Shown one piece after another: positions 4,664 to 11,776 of a DNA stretch of 14,178 nt. The position numbers and the translations under genes are program-made. The stretch covers positions 1 through 14,178 of the forward strand of contig CAZBWE010000060.1 in NCBI GenBank assembly GCA_964495465.1. Reading direction: 5' to 3'. The notes below the pieces were generated by a model that saw nothing but the letters and a program-made list of their open reading frames with translations, had not been told where the DNA came from and did not search any database. Origin of the DNA: CAZBWE01 sp964495465 (GTDB lineage Bacteria > Planctomycetota > Phycisphaerae > Sedimentisphaerales > Anaerobacaceae). Every line of letters begins with the position of its first letter. Position 1 is the stretch's first letter.

Positions 4664-6661
4664 ATGAAACACACACTTATGCTTTTCGCGTTATTAGCCG
4701 TGTTAACAGGACGATTCTGCCTGGCGCAATTGCCCCAAGCCGCTGATGATGCGAAGCCCGCGTCGTCTAATATCCCGGGCCAGGAATACCCGCGGATAGA
4801 CCCCGAACTGCGTGCTACGTTTCGTGTAAAAGCGCCCAATGCCCAAAAGGTTCAGATCGATTTGGGCAGGACCTACGATATGGTCAAGGATGAAGATGGG
4901 GTCTGGATGGTCACGACCGACCCTTTGGTGCCCGGATTCCATTACTACTTTCTCTTGATTGACGGCTTTTCTGTGGCAGACCCTGCCAGTGAGAGTTTCT
5001 ACGGCTGCGGCAGGATGTCCAGCGGCATTGAAGTCCCTTCTAAGGGTGAGGATTTCTATCAGCCCAAAGATGTTCCGCACGGTGAGATTCGGGAACGATG
5101 GTATTACTCCAGTAGCACCAGTGCCTGGCGTCGTTGCTTCGTCTATACCCCGCCGGATTACGACACAAATACAAGTGCCCGTTATCCGGTGCTGTATCTC
5201 CAGCACGGCTGGGGCGAAGACGAACGCAGTTGGGTCGTGCAGGGCCGTGTCAATTTTATTATGGATAACCTGATCGCTGAGGGCAAGGCCAAGCCGATGA
5301 TTGTTGTTATGGACAACGGCAATGCCCGCACTCCCGGTGAGGGACGCCTGGGTTCCGGCACCTTTGAGAAAATCGTAATCAACGAGTTGATCCCTACTAT
5401 AGACTCCACCTATCGCACGCTTACGGATCGTGAGAACAGGGCAATGGCAGGTTTGTCTATGGGTGGTTTTCAGACCTTCAATATCACTATGAACAACCTG
5501 GATAAATTTGCCTGGATCGGCGGATTCAGCGGTACAAGCGCGGGTCCCAGCAGACGGCCCATCGATGCCAAGACCACCCATAACGGTGTAATGGCAGACG
5601 CGGACGCGTTCAATAAGAAGGTTCACCTGGTCTGGCTGGGGATAGGCACGGCTGAGGGTGAGCTTTTCTACAACAGCGTCAAGAGCTTCCGTGACACTCT
5701 GGAAGATGCAGGCATCAAAACTGTGTTCTTTGAATCCGAGGGCACGGCCCACGAGTGGCATACCTGGCGTCGCAGTCTGTATGACTTTGCACCCCGCCTG
5801 TTCCAAACAGAGAAAAGAGCCGACTCTGCTCGTGGCCAGCGTGGTCGCAGGCCGGGTGATTTCGGCGGACCAATCGAACTGGGACCGGATGACAAGCCCG
5901 CATTTGACGACCCGCCTGAAGGATTTGACGTGAAGCGCGACGGTATCGCCCACGGCAAGATGGAGATGATTGAATACGATTCCAGGACTGTCGGCACACG
6001 CCGCAAAATGTTAGTATATACCCCGCCCGGTTACTCCACGGACAGCAAGTATCCTGTGCTTTACCTGCTGCACGGCATCGGCGGCGATGAAACCGAATGG
6101 CAGCGGTTTGCAATGCCGGAGGTGCTTCTGGACAACCTGCTGGCCGACGGAAAGGTTAAGCCGATGGTTGTGGTTATGCCGAACGGACGCGCCCAGAAAA
6201 ACGACCGTGCACAAGGCAATGTCTTCAGTCATGCCGCGGCTTTTGCCAATTTCGAGTCTGATTTGCTCAACGATGTCATCCCTGCAATTGAGTCCCGTTA
6301 TTCTGTATTTACAGACCGCGAATACCGGGCCCTTGCCGGGTTGTCTATGGGCGGCGGCCAGTCGTTGAACTTCGGCCTTGGACACTTGGAGATCTTTGCA
6401 TGGGTCGGCGCGTTTTCGGCAGCTCCTAATACCAAAACCCCGGAGCAGCTCGTGCCTGATCCGGTTGCGACCAGAGACCAGTTAAAACTGCTGTGGCTGG
6501 CCTGCGGCAATAAGGACGGCCTGATACGCATCAGCCAGGGATTGCATGCCTATCTAAAAGAGCACGATGTTCCACATATATGGCATGTGGACTCCAACGG
6601 TCACGACGCGATTGAGTGGCGTAACAACCTGTATCTTTTTGTCCAACATCTGTTTAAATGA
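4664..6661 (+). CDS. Secreted protein with two esterase-D-type catalytic domains
   Basis: A 665-residue exported protein. ATG at 4664 follows AAAGGAGG (4649-4656) at ideal spacing and opens a signal peptide (about residues 1-21, ending CLA). An upstream in-frame ATG at 4613 would bury this signal. Residues about 45-125 form a CBM48/E-set-like beta-sandwich, as found in front of feruloyl-esterase-type domains. Two alpha/beta-hydrolase domains of the esterase D family follow. Domain 1 (about 140-380) has nucleophile S265 in GLSMGG, acid E331 (GTAEG) and H363 (AHEWHTW). Domain 2 (about 430-665) has S561 in GLSMGG, D618 (NKDG) and H647 (GHDAIEW). An Arg/Gly/Pro-rich linker (about 385-425) joins them. 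Both triads look complete, with Glu in place of Asp in the first. Likely substrates are esters on plant or algal polysaccharides, such as feruloyl or acetyl groups. That is family inference; no glycoside hydrolase lies nearby in the window. Confidence 0.9.
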   Translation: MKHTLMLFALLAVLTGRFCLAQLPQAADDAKPASSNIPGQEYPRIDPELRATFRVKAPNAQKVQIDLGRTYDMVKDEDGVWMVTTDPLVPGFHYYFLLIDGFSVADPASESFYGCGRMSSGIEVPSKGEDFYQPKDVPHGEIRERWYYSSSTSAWRRCFVYTPPDYDTNTSARYPVLYLQHGWGEDERSWVVQGRVNFIMDNLIAEGKAKPMIVVMDNGNARTPGEGRLGSGTFEKIVINELIPTIDSTYRTLTDRENRAMAGLSMGGFQTFNITMNNLDKFAWIGGFSGTSAGPSRRPIDAKTTHNGVMADADAFNKKVHLVWLGIGTAEGELFYNSVKSFRDTLEDAGIKTVFFESEGTAHEWHTWRRSLYDFAPRLFQTEKRADSARGQRGRRPGDFGGPIELGPDDKPAFDDPPEGFDVKRDGIAHGKMEMIEYDSRTVGTRRKMLVYTPPGYSTDSKYPVLYLLHGIGGDETEWQRFAMPEVLLDNLLADGKVKPMVVVMPNGRAQKNDRAQGNVFSHAAAFANFESDLLNDVIPAIESRYSVFTDREYRALAGLSMGGGQSLNFGLGHLEIFAWVGAFSAAPNTKTPEQLVPDPVATRDQLKLLWLACGNKDGLIRISQGLHAYLKEHDVPHIWHVDSNGHDAIEWRNNLYLFVQHLFK

Positions 6662-6752
6662 GGTGTGTGAAGATATTTTTGAAGCCCTGCGCCGGATGTA
6701 ATATATATTGGCTGGCTTGTTCAAATTAAAAAAATGGTTCTCAAAAGTTATT

Positions 6753-6852
6753 NNNNNNNNNNNNNNNNNNNNNNNNNNNNNNNNNNNNNNNNNNNNNNNN
6801 NNNNNNNNNNNNNNNNNNNNNNNNNNNNNNNNNNNNNNNNNNNNNNNNNNNN
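6753..6852. other. Scaffold gap of 100 N
   Basis: Exactly 100 N, the usual placeholder for a gap of unknown length. Sequence on the two sides may not be adjacent in the genome, so any apparent linkage between the esterase gene and the genes to the right depends on correct scaffolding. The 91 bases between the esterase stop and the gap hold nothing recognisable. Confidence 0.98.
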
Positions 6853-6853
6853 A

Positions 6854-7122
6854 AAAAACATAAAACCGACAAATTTTTTTGATGTGGATTTATCAGGGAA
6901 GGCAACGATTTTATTGGACAGTGAAAAGAGCAGCACAGGGTGTTTTACTGCATTTACTATATATTGTAGTCAAAGCAAAAAAGGTTCCGGTATATTGTGG
7001 TTAGCGTTATGGGGCATAATTTTGTCGGGTTTTCGGCAGTTTAAAGAAAAAAAGTTGGTTCTGTCGATATTGCGCAGGTTAAAGAGGCGGTTATAAGATT
7101 TTTGAAGGATATAAAGATATGA
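6854..7122 (+). pseudogene. 3' end of a gene, apparently frameshifted at an A7 run
   Basis: From the gap edge a frame runs open to a stop at 7094-7096. Its first part looks coding-like (DVDLSGKATILLDSEKSS), followed by a hydrophobic segment (GILWLALWGIILSGF) and a basic stretch. In the next frame, 7045-7122 reads VGSVDIAQVKEAVIRFLK and ends in TGA overlapping the ATG of the following gene, which looks like a natural protein C-terminus. One additional A in the seven-A run at 7047-7053 would fuse the two into one continuous frame. Explanations are a sequencing or assembly error next to the gap, a true frameshift mutation, or slippage on the A-run. The N-terminus is missing in the gap and the function is unknown. 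It is also possible that only the downstream part is coding. Confidence 0.35.
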
Positions 7123-7268
7123 CTAAAAGGGAGTTGATAGACGGCATTTGTGAAATCAACAAAAGCGCCAAGCCGGAATTTCTCGCCAATTTTTCAGAAG
7201 AAGAATTGAAGGATTATCTCGAGCATTTGATGGGGCTGGATTTGGAAGAATTGGCGGTCTGCGTTTAG
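7119..7268 (+). CDS. Small acidic helical protein of 49 residues
   Basis: Begins MTKRELIDGICEINKSAKPE and continues with an acidic, Leu-rich helical part (FSEEELKDYLEHLMGLDLEE). AAGGA at 7105-7109 lies 9 bases before the ATG. The start overlaps the stop of the preceding frame as ATGA, the usual sign of translational coupling. The protein is amphipathic, without a signal or membrane segment, and resembles small adaptor-like helical hairpins. I do not recognise a named family. The ribosome binding site, the coupling and the ordinary amino-acid composition argue that it is real in spite of its size. Confidence 0.6.
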   Translation: MTKRELIDGICEINKSAKPEFLANFSEEELKDYLEHLMGLDLEELAVCV

Positions 7269-7408
7269 TGGGGGCGGAGAGGGACTTGCAGCCAGCGAAT
7301 CCACCTTCCATCAGTATATGAATTTGGTAGGTGGACTAAATCCTCATTCGATATATTAGGGCGGTGGGTGTAAATTAGTCGAGTCAGAATTTAAACAACC
7401 GGGAGTTG

Positions 7409-8653
7409 CTATTCGTCTTCGTTGGACTGGTCGCCGACAATGGATCTGCTGAAATCACTAAGGCCGCGTCTTTTTGAAGCTGTGTTTTTCGGCTGCCTAT
7501 TGGTGTCCGGTATGGCAGATGCAGCAGGTTCCGCAGCATCCTGCCCTTTATCAGACGGCTGAGAGAAAGGAATTACCGGCGGGGATTGTTCGGCAGATGT
7601 CGACGTTTCTATCACAGCGATGCTGTTTAACTTAAATTCTGCCAGAGCCGGCACGTAACCGTTCGGGACGTCAAAGGCGAAGTCAATCCATTTGACCTTG
7701 TCTTCGAGGGCGGAACTTTCAATTTTTATCTTTTCATTTAGTCTCTTTTTTTGCAACTGGTTTTGTGCTTTTAGATATCCGATGGGATAGACGTTTACAG
7801 CTTTTCCGGTGAGTGGATTTTCGTAGCCCTTTTCTTTGCAGATTAATCTTATCTGGGAAAGGGTGAAAGTTCCTGCGAGTCTGATTGCACTTCTTTTTAT
7901 GCCAATCCGGACAATTGTGAGGTCGTATCCTGTTTTTCGCAGCGGGTTGCCATTCTGGTCTCTTATATCTTCCGGTGCCGGCCACCAGGTGGGCATTTCC
8001 TTTTTGTCTGGAAGTTCAATTGCCTGTGAGCTGGTAATGATTGGTATCTCGTCGGAGACGCTGTGCCGGTTTAGAAAGAGCTGGTCCAGCAAGGCCGGAT
8101 GAAGGGCGGCAAAACTTCTTTTGTTGCGGATGGCACTGAAGCTGCCGTTACTTATCATAGAGAACCATCCTGTGGAAAGACCGTCGGCGCTGAGCAGGAC
8201 TTTGCCAGGTCTTTCGGCGTCGGGATTTCTCTCATTAAAGCGCTGGTAAGGATATTTGTTTGGCAATGGGGCCATCGCAAGGGCGGTAAGTAAGATGCCG
8301 GAGAGAAAGAGGCCTAAAAAGATTCCACAAACAACACGCCCAATAAGTTCGGGTAGAAATCCAAAATCGATTTTATGACGGTTCATATAGGCGGCGATTG
8401 TCTGAAGTATTGCAAATGCCAGAATGAACAACAGTATAAAAGCCAGCGGCTGTGCCCAGGGAACAAGGGCCAGATATTTGCTGTCATCACTACGAGTTAC
8501 CAAAAGACCCGCCACAGCCTCATAGTAGCCGAAGGCAACGATGCTTGCGCAGATAGTAATTATTATCGTAGCGAATGCTTTGACAAGCGAGCCCTTCAAA
8601 TACTGGAAGGCGGCGCATCCGGCGATTATTAACAGGACAAATATACTGGCCAT
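7409..8653 (-). CDS. CvpA-like membrane protein with long C-terminal domain
   Basis: A 414-residue protein. Its first 130 residues carry four hydrophobic segments (about 3-17, 24-50, 67-88 and 104-127) in the pattern of the CvpA family, including the RVVCGIFLGLFLSGI stretch typical of its last membrane helix. CvpA of enterobacteria is needed for colicin V production; the family's general role is unclear, with links to envelope stability. The remaining 285 residues are soluble and much longer than in plain CvpA (about 160 residues). They include a segment that looks like a beta-rich domain (about 225-350) and end in a Pro/Ser/Ala-rich, low-complexity tail. ATG at 8653 has GGAG 9 bases upstream. 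It is the third gene after pilT and the GspE-like gene on the same strand, 70 bases behind the latter, so it is probably co-transcribed. Confidence 0.75.
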   Translation of the reverse strand: MASIFVLLIIAGCAAFQYLKGSLVKAFATIIITICASIVAFGYYEAVAGLLVTRSDDSKYLALVPWAQPLAFILLFILAFAILQTIAAYMNRHKIDFGFLPELIGRVVCGIFLGLFLSGILLTALAMAPLPNKYPYQRFNERNPDAERPGKVLLSADGLSTGWFSMISNGSFSAIRNKRSFAALHPALLDQLFLNRHSVSDEIPIITSSQAIELPDKKEMPTWWPAPEDIRDQNGNPLRKTGYDLTIVRIGIKRSAIRLAGTFTLSQIRLICKEKGYENPLTGKAVNVYPIGYLKAQNQLQKKRLNEKIKIESSALEDKVKWIDFAFDVPNGYVPALAEFKLNSIAVIETSTSAEQSPPVIPFSQPSDKGQDAAEPAASAIPDTNRQPKNTASKRRGLSDFSRSIVGDQSNEDE

Positions 8654-8723
8654 TACGGTGTCTCCGGTTTCGTCTATAAGTTAGGACTCATAGCTCTAAT
8701 TGATGATTATTATTTCTCATCAT

Positions 8724-10358
8724 TTACTTTTTTGGTTTTGATAACGCCCTTATCATTTCGTTTATTGATGTTGTGCCGGTAATTACTTTTAACATCGCTT
8801 GCTGCTGCATGGATATCATTTTAGCGTGCCTGAACTGGGTGCCGATATCTGACAACGACCTTGAATGTTTGATTGCCTTTTTTAACTGGTCATTTATGAT
8901 GATAGTTTCAAAAATTGCTGTTCTGCCTATAAACCCGCTTCCTCTGCAGTTTTCGCAGGTGGTTTCTCTGCCTCGTTTGTCGTAGATGACTTTTCCTTCG
9001 CGGTATAGAGCTTTGACTTTTTCGGCGGGTATGTTGAACTTTCTCAGCAGTTCTGCATTTGGTGCATATGCCTGTTTGCACTCGTTGCAGAGTTTTCTAA
9101 TCAGCCGCTGGTTGCTTATGCCGAGGAGCGTTGAAGCGACGAGTTTTCTGTCGCCGACTAATTTCATCCACTTTCCGAGCGCCTGCAGGACGCTGTCTGC
9201 CCTGATTGTGACATAGATGAGCTTGTTGTCTTTTGCGCCTGCAGAGGCGACCTTGGCCGATTCGGCATCCTCGCAGTCGGCGACTCCGACGATGTCCGGC
9301 CCCATCCTTATTATTGTCTGGAGCTTTTTTGCAAACGTGGTCGTTCCGGTGTCGCTTAGGGCGAATACGTTTTGAGTAATATTCGGCAGTTTTGTTGAAG
9401 GTCGTCTTTCGAGCGTGTTTATATTATTAAGGAAGGCATCGTGATTTCGGAGCATTACGTAAAAAGTGACGGAAACGCCGGATTTGGCAGGCCCTGTTAC
9501 GATGAAAAGCCCCTGCTTTGTCTGGCGGAGTTTGTTTAACTGCTCGAGCTGCTCATTTGTCAGGCCGATATCAGTCAATCTTGTTATGGTCTCTTTGATT
9601 ATTTTTTTGAGCCGGACCTGCTCTCCTGCGGTTGAGCCGGCGGTGATTACTTCCCAGTCAGTTCTGTTTTTTTCCTCCTGTGTGGAGAATGTTCCTTTTT
9701 GAGGTTTTCGTTTTTCGACGGCATCGAGATTGGCAAGATTTTTTAGGAAGCGGATGAAATATTCTATTTGTTCTCTGGCTACAGCGGGTTGTTTTAACGC
9801 TGCGCCATCTACGTAATAGGTTATGTCATAATTTTGCGGTGTAGGCGAAAACATAATGATGTCCGCCCTTTTCCAGTTTGCATCAGATAAAATTTCAAAA
9901 GTGGTTTTGTAACCGAAAAAGTCCGGTGTTTTTGGTGGGGGCAGGGGGACTTCATTATTATTGGCCGTTATAAAAGTGAATCTTTTGAGGGCGTCGAGTT
10001 TCTTTTCCTTGTTGACAAACAGCTCCTTGAAGTGGTCGGGAGTCAGGACCCTGTCGTAATCCATTACCATTGTATTGCGATGCCTGACATAAGTTAGTGA
10101 TGTTGCCCCAACGGCCAGGATGAGCAGGAGCATTCCGATAATGAATATTGGAATGACCATCCAGATTATTACTGCGGCTGCACCTGCACCGAGGACAATG
10201 CCCGTCCAGTAGGTTTCATTAGTTTCCACGGCTTGTGCGTCACTATATACCCAGTCGAGCAGCAGCAGCCAAAGGTAAAACGAGGCCAGAAAGATAATAA
10301 GTTTAACTACAGATATGTAACCGCTATATTCGACTGCAGTTAGTGCTAAATCCGGCAT
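8724..10358 (-). CDS. Membrane-anchored, degenerate GspE/PilB-type ATPase
   Basis: A 544-residue relative of the type II secretion/type IV pilus assembly ATPases. The N-terminus has hydrophobic segments at about 14-38 and 52-90, which GspE and PilB lack. The N2 domain is recognisable (YYVDG and NLDAVEKRKPQKG, where the family has the RxDG and LDIxEKRxPQDGR patterns). The ATP site is altered throughout. The Walker A position reads GPAKSGVS (289-296), with Val295 where the invariant Lys should be. The Walker B segment PDIVGVADCED (354-364) replaces PDIIMVGEIRD, losing the catalytic Glu. The His-box region reads VTIRADS, without the usual THT. The zinc-binding cysteines C424/C427 and C468/C471 and the following GRTAIFE motif are kept. 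It is therefore probably a non-hydrolysing, membrane-tethered paralog. I prefer ATG 10358 (GGGG 6 bases upstream) over TTG 10370, which has no ribosome binding site. It starts 31 bases after pilT. Confidence 0.85.
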   Translation of the reverse strand: MPDLALTAVEYSGYISVVKLIIFLASFYLWLLLLDWVYSDAQAVETNETYWTGIVLGAGAAAVIIWMVIPIFIIGMLLLILAVGATSLTYVRHRNTMVMDYDRVLTPDHFKELFVNKEKKLDALKRFTFITANNNEVPLPPPKTPDFFGYKTTFEILSDANWKRADIIMFSPTPQNYDITYYVDGAALKQPAVAREQIEYFIRFLKNLANLDAVEKRKPQKGTFSTQEEKNRTDWEVITAGSTAGEQVRLKKIIKETITRLTDIGLTNEQLEQLNKLRQTKQGLFIVTGPAKSGVSVTFYVMLRNHDAFLNNINTLERRPSTKLPNITQNVFALSDTGTTTFAKKLQTIIRMGPDIVGVADCEDAESAKVASAGAKDNKLIYVTIRADSVLQALGKWMKLVGDRKLVASTLLGISNQRLIRKLCNECKQAYAPNAELLRKFNIPAEKVKALYREGKVIYDKRGRETTCENCRGSGFIGRTAIFETIIINDQLKKAIKHSRSLSDIGTQFRHAKMISMQQQAMLKVITGTTSINEMIRALSKPKK

Positions 10359-10389
10359 AAAATACCCCAAGATGAAATACGGTAAAGTC

Positions 10390-11523
10390 TCACAAAATAC
10401 CCTCGGCAGTTGTTCTGATGCCCTTTAGCACCATTTTCAATTCTTCGATATTTGGTGCGTATCTGTATGCGTCCTTTGGGTCGATAGAGCCATTGTTTAC
10501 GAGCTCACAAAGGTTTTCCGTGAGGTCTTGCATACCCTCCCGTCGAGAGCTTCGTATGACGCTGGGTAAATCACTTTCTCTCTCTTCGGAAATGAGTTTT
10601 CTGACAGGGGGGGTTGCAATAAGTACCTCGACTGCAGGTATCCTGTCGATGTTTTCCATTAGACACGGCAGCAATACCTGGCTGACGATTGCTCTGACTG
10701 CGAGACTTAATGTTTGTCTTACGAGGTCCCTTTCGGATTGTGGGAACAAGTCTAAAAGCCGGTGAACGGCCTGCGAAGCATTTGCCGAGTGCATAGTTCC
10801 AAAGACAAGATGTCCGGTTTCGGCTGCTCTCATTCCGGCTGTGACGGTTTTTGCATCTCTCATTTCACCGACGAATACAACATCCGGGTCCTGTCGCATC
10901 AGATAAGTCAGGGCTTCATCGAAGCTTTGCACGTCAATCCCAATTTCTCTTTGTGAAACCATTGCCTTTTGGTCCTTAAAGAGATATTCGATGGGGTCTT
11001 CGATTGTTACTATATGACAGGAGCGAGTCCGGTTTATGTGGTCTATCATCGATGCAATAGTTGTAGTTTTTCCGCAGCCGGTTGGACCTACGACGAGAAT
11101 GAGGCCCTGGTTGCTTTCAGAAATTTTTTCCAGTATGGGGGGCAGGTGCAGCCTTTCAAATGCTGGAATTTGCGCACTGACCCGTCTTGCCACGAGACTG
11201 ACCATACCACGCTGGCGGAATATATTTATTCTGAAGCGGTCTTCATCGCCGACTTCATGGGCGAAATCAAGGGTTCCGTGTTGCAGGAAAAATTCCTTCT
11301 GGCCCGGATTGAGAATTTCGAAGATCAGCTTTTCCATTCTCTCCTCGGTCAATACTTCGGCGGTGGTTTTTTTCAAAACGCCAAAGAGACGTAAATTCGG
11401 CGGCTGGCCGACTTTAAGGTGCAGGTCATTTGCCTGAGTTTTGATAGCGGCCCGGAAATATTTGTTTATCTCTGGTTCGTGGTCGAGTTTTACGTGGGCA
11501 TCTAAAGGTTGTTCACCGGCCAT
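10390..11523 (-). CDS. pilT: Type IV pilus retraction ATPase PilT
   Basis: A 377-residue PilT with every hallmark of an active hexameric motor: an N-terminal PAS-like domain (about 15-115), Walker A GPTGCGKT (146-153, Lys152), the Asp box around IEDPIEY, Walker B DPDVVFVGEMRD (212-223, Glu220) and the His box TGHLVFGTMHSANA. PilT powers disassembly of the pilus at the inner membrane, giving twitching motility, surface sensing or DNA uptake. The length is normal for the family (about 345-380). ATG at 11523 has only a distant GGAG (13 bases), so initiation may be weak, or a slightly later start may be used. It is the first gene of the three-gene operon behind a consensus promoter. No pilB, pilC or pilin gene is in the window, so the rest of the machine lies elsewhere. 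A PilU-like role is possible but less likely given the complete motif set. Confidence 0.95.
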   Translation of the reverse strand: MAGEQPLDAHVKLDHEPEINKYFRAAIKTQANDLHLKVGQPPNLRLFGVLKKTTAEVLTEERMEKLIFEILNPGQKEFFLQHGTLDFAHEVGDEDRFRINIFRQRGMVSLVARRVSAQIPAFERLHLPPILEKISESNQGLILVVGPTGCGKTTTIASMIDHINRTRSCHIVTIEDPIEYLFKDQKAMVSQREIGIDVQSFDEALTYLMRQDPDVVFVGEMRDAKTVTAGMRAAETGHLVFGTMHSANASQAVHRLLDLFPQSERDLVRQTLSLAVRAIVSQVLLPCLMENIDRIPAVEVLIATPPVRKLISEERESDLPSVIRSSRREGMQDLTENLCELVNNGSIDPKDAYRYAPNIEELKMVLKGIRTTAEGIL

Positions 11524-11587
11524 AATTTATTACAAACTCCAGGAATATATAAAATAAACATTAATAAAAGTATTTACTCTATATCAT

Positions 11588-11615
11588 ATTATAAATTTTT
11601 GTTGCGAAATGTCAA
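11588..11615 (-). promoter_or_regulatory. Consensus sigma-70 promoter of the pilT operon
   Basis: On the minus strand a perfect TTGACA (11615-11610) and a perfect TATAAT (11593-11588) are separated by 16 bases. Transcription should begin near 11581, leaving a leader of about 58 AU-rich bases before pilT. Both hexamers match 6 of 6, the best promoter in the window. No overlapping palindrome is evident. Confidence 0.75.
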
Positions 11616-11776
11616 CCTTGATACCTGCTAAAACTTAGTTAAGACCGGCTTCCGGTCAAAAAAACGCCGTTTATAGTGTAAGACTTGCGGACTATTTTAG
11701 GTATATATGACAAACTCTTTGTTGGCAGAAACGAGACTAACGCCCAGCGGTGGCTTGCAGCTTGGTATTTTGTGAT

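Noticed and set aside
4703..5953. A long open frame (416 codons) on the minus strand
   Set aside because: It lies antisense within the clearly coding esterase gene; its product has no domain pattern, and GC-rich coding often leaves the opposite frame open.
7300..7335. Inverted repeat TCCACCT/AGGTGGA
   Set aside because: It has only 7 bp with a 22-base loop and no T-run; it is too weak to call a regulatory or terminator structure.
11643..11672. GACCGG-CTT-CCGGTC hairpin followed by seven A, considered as a terminator
   Set aside because: On the plus strand it is followed by A, not T, and on the minus strand the T-run comes before the stem, so neither direction gives an intrinsic terminator.
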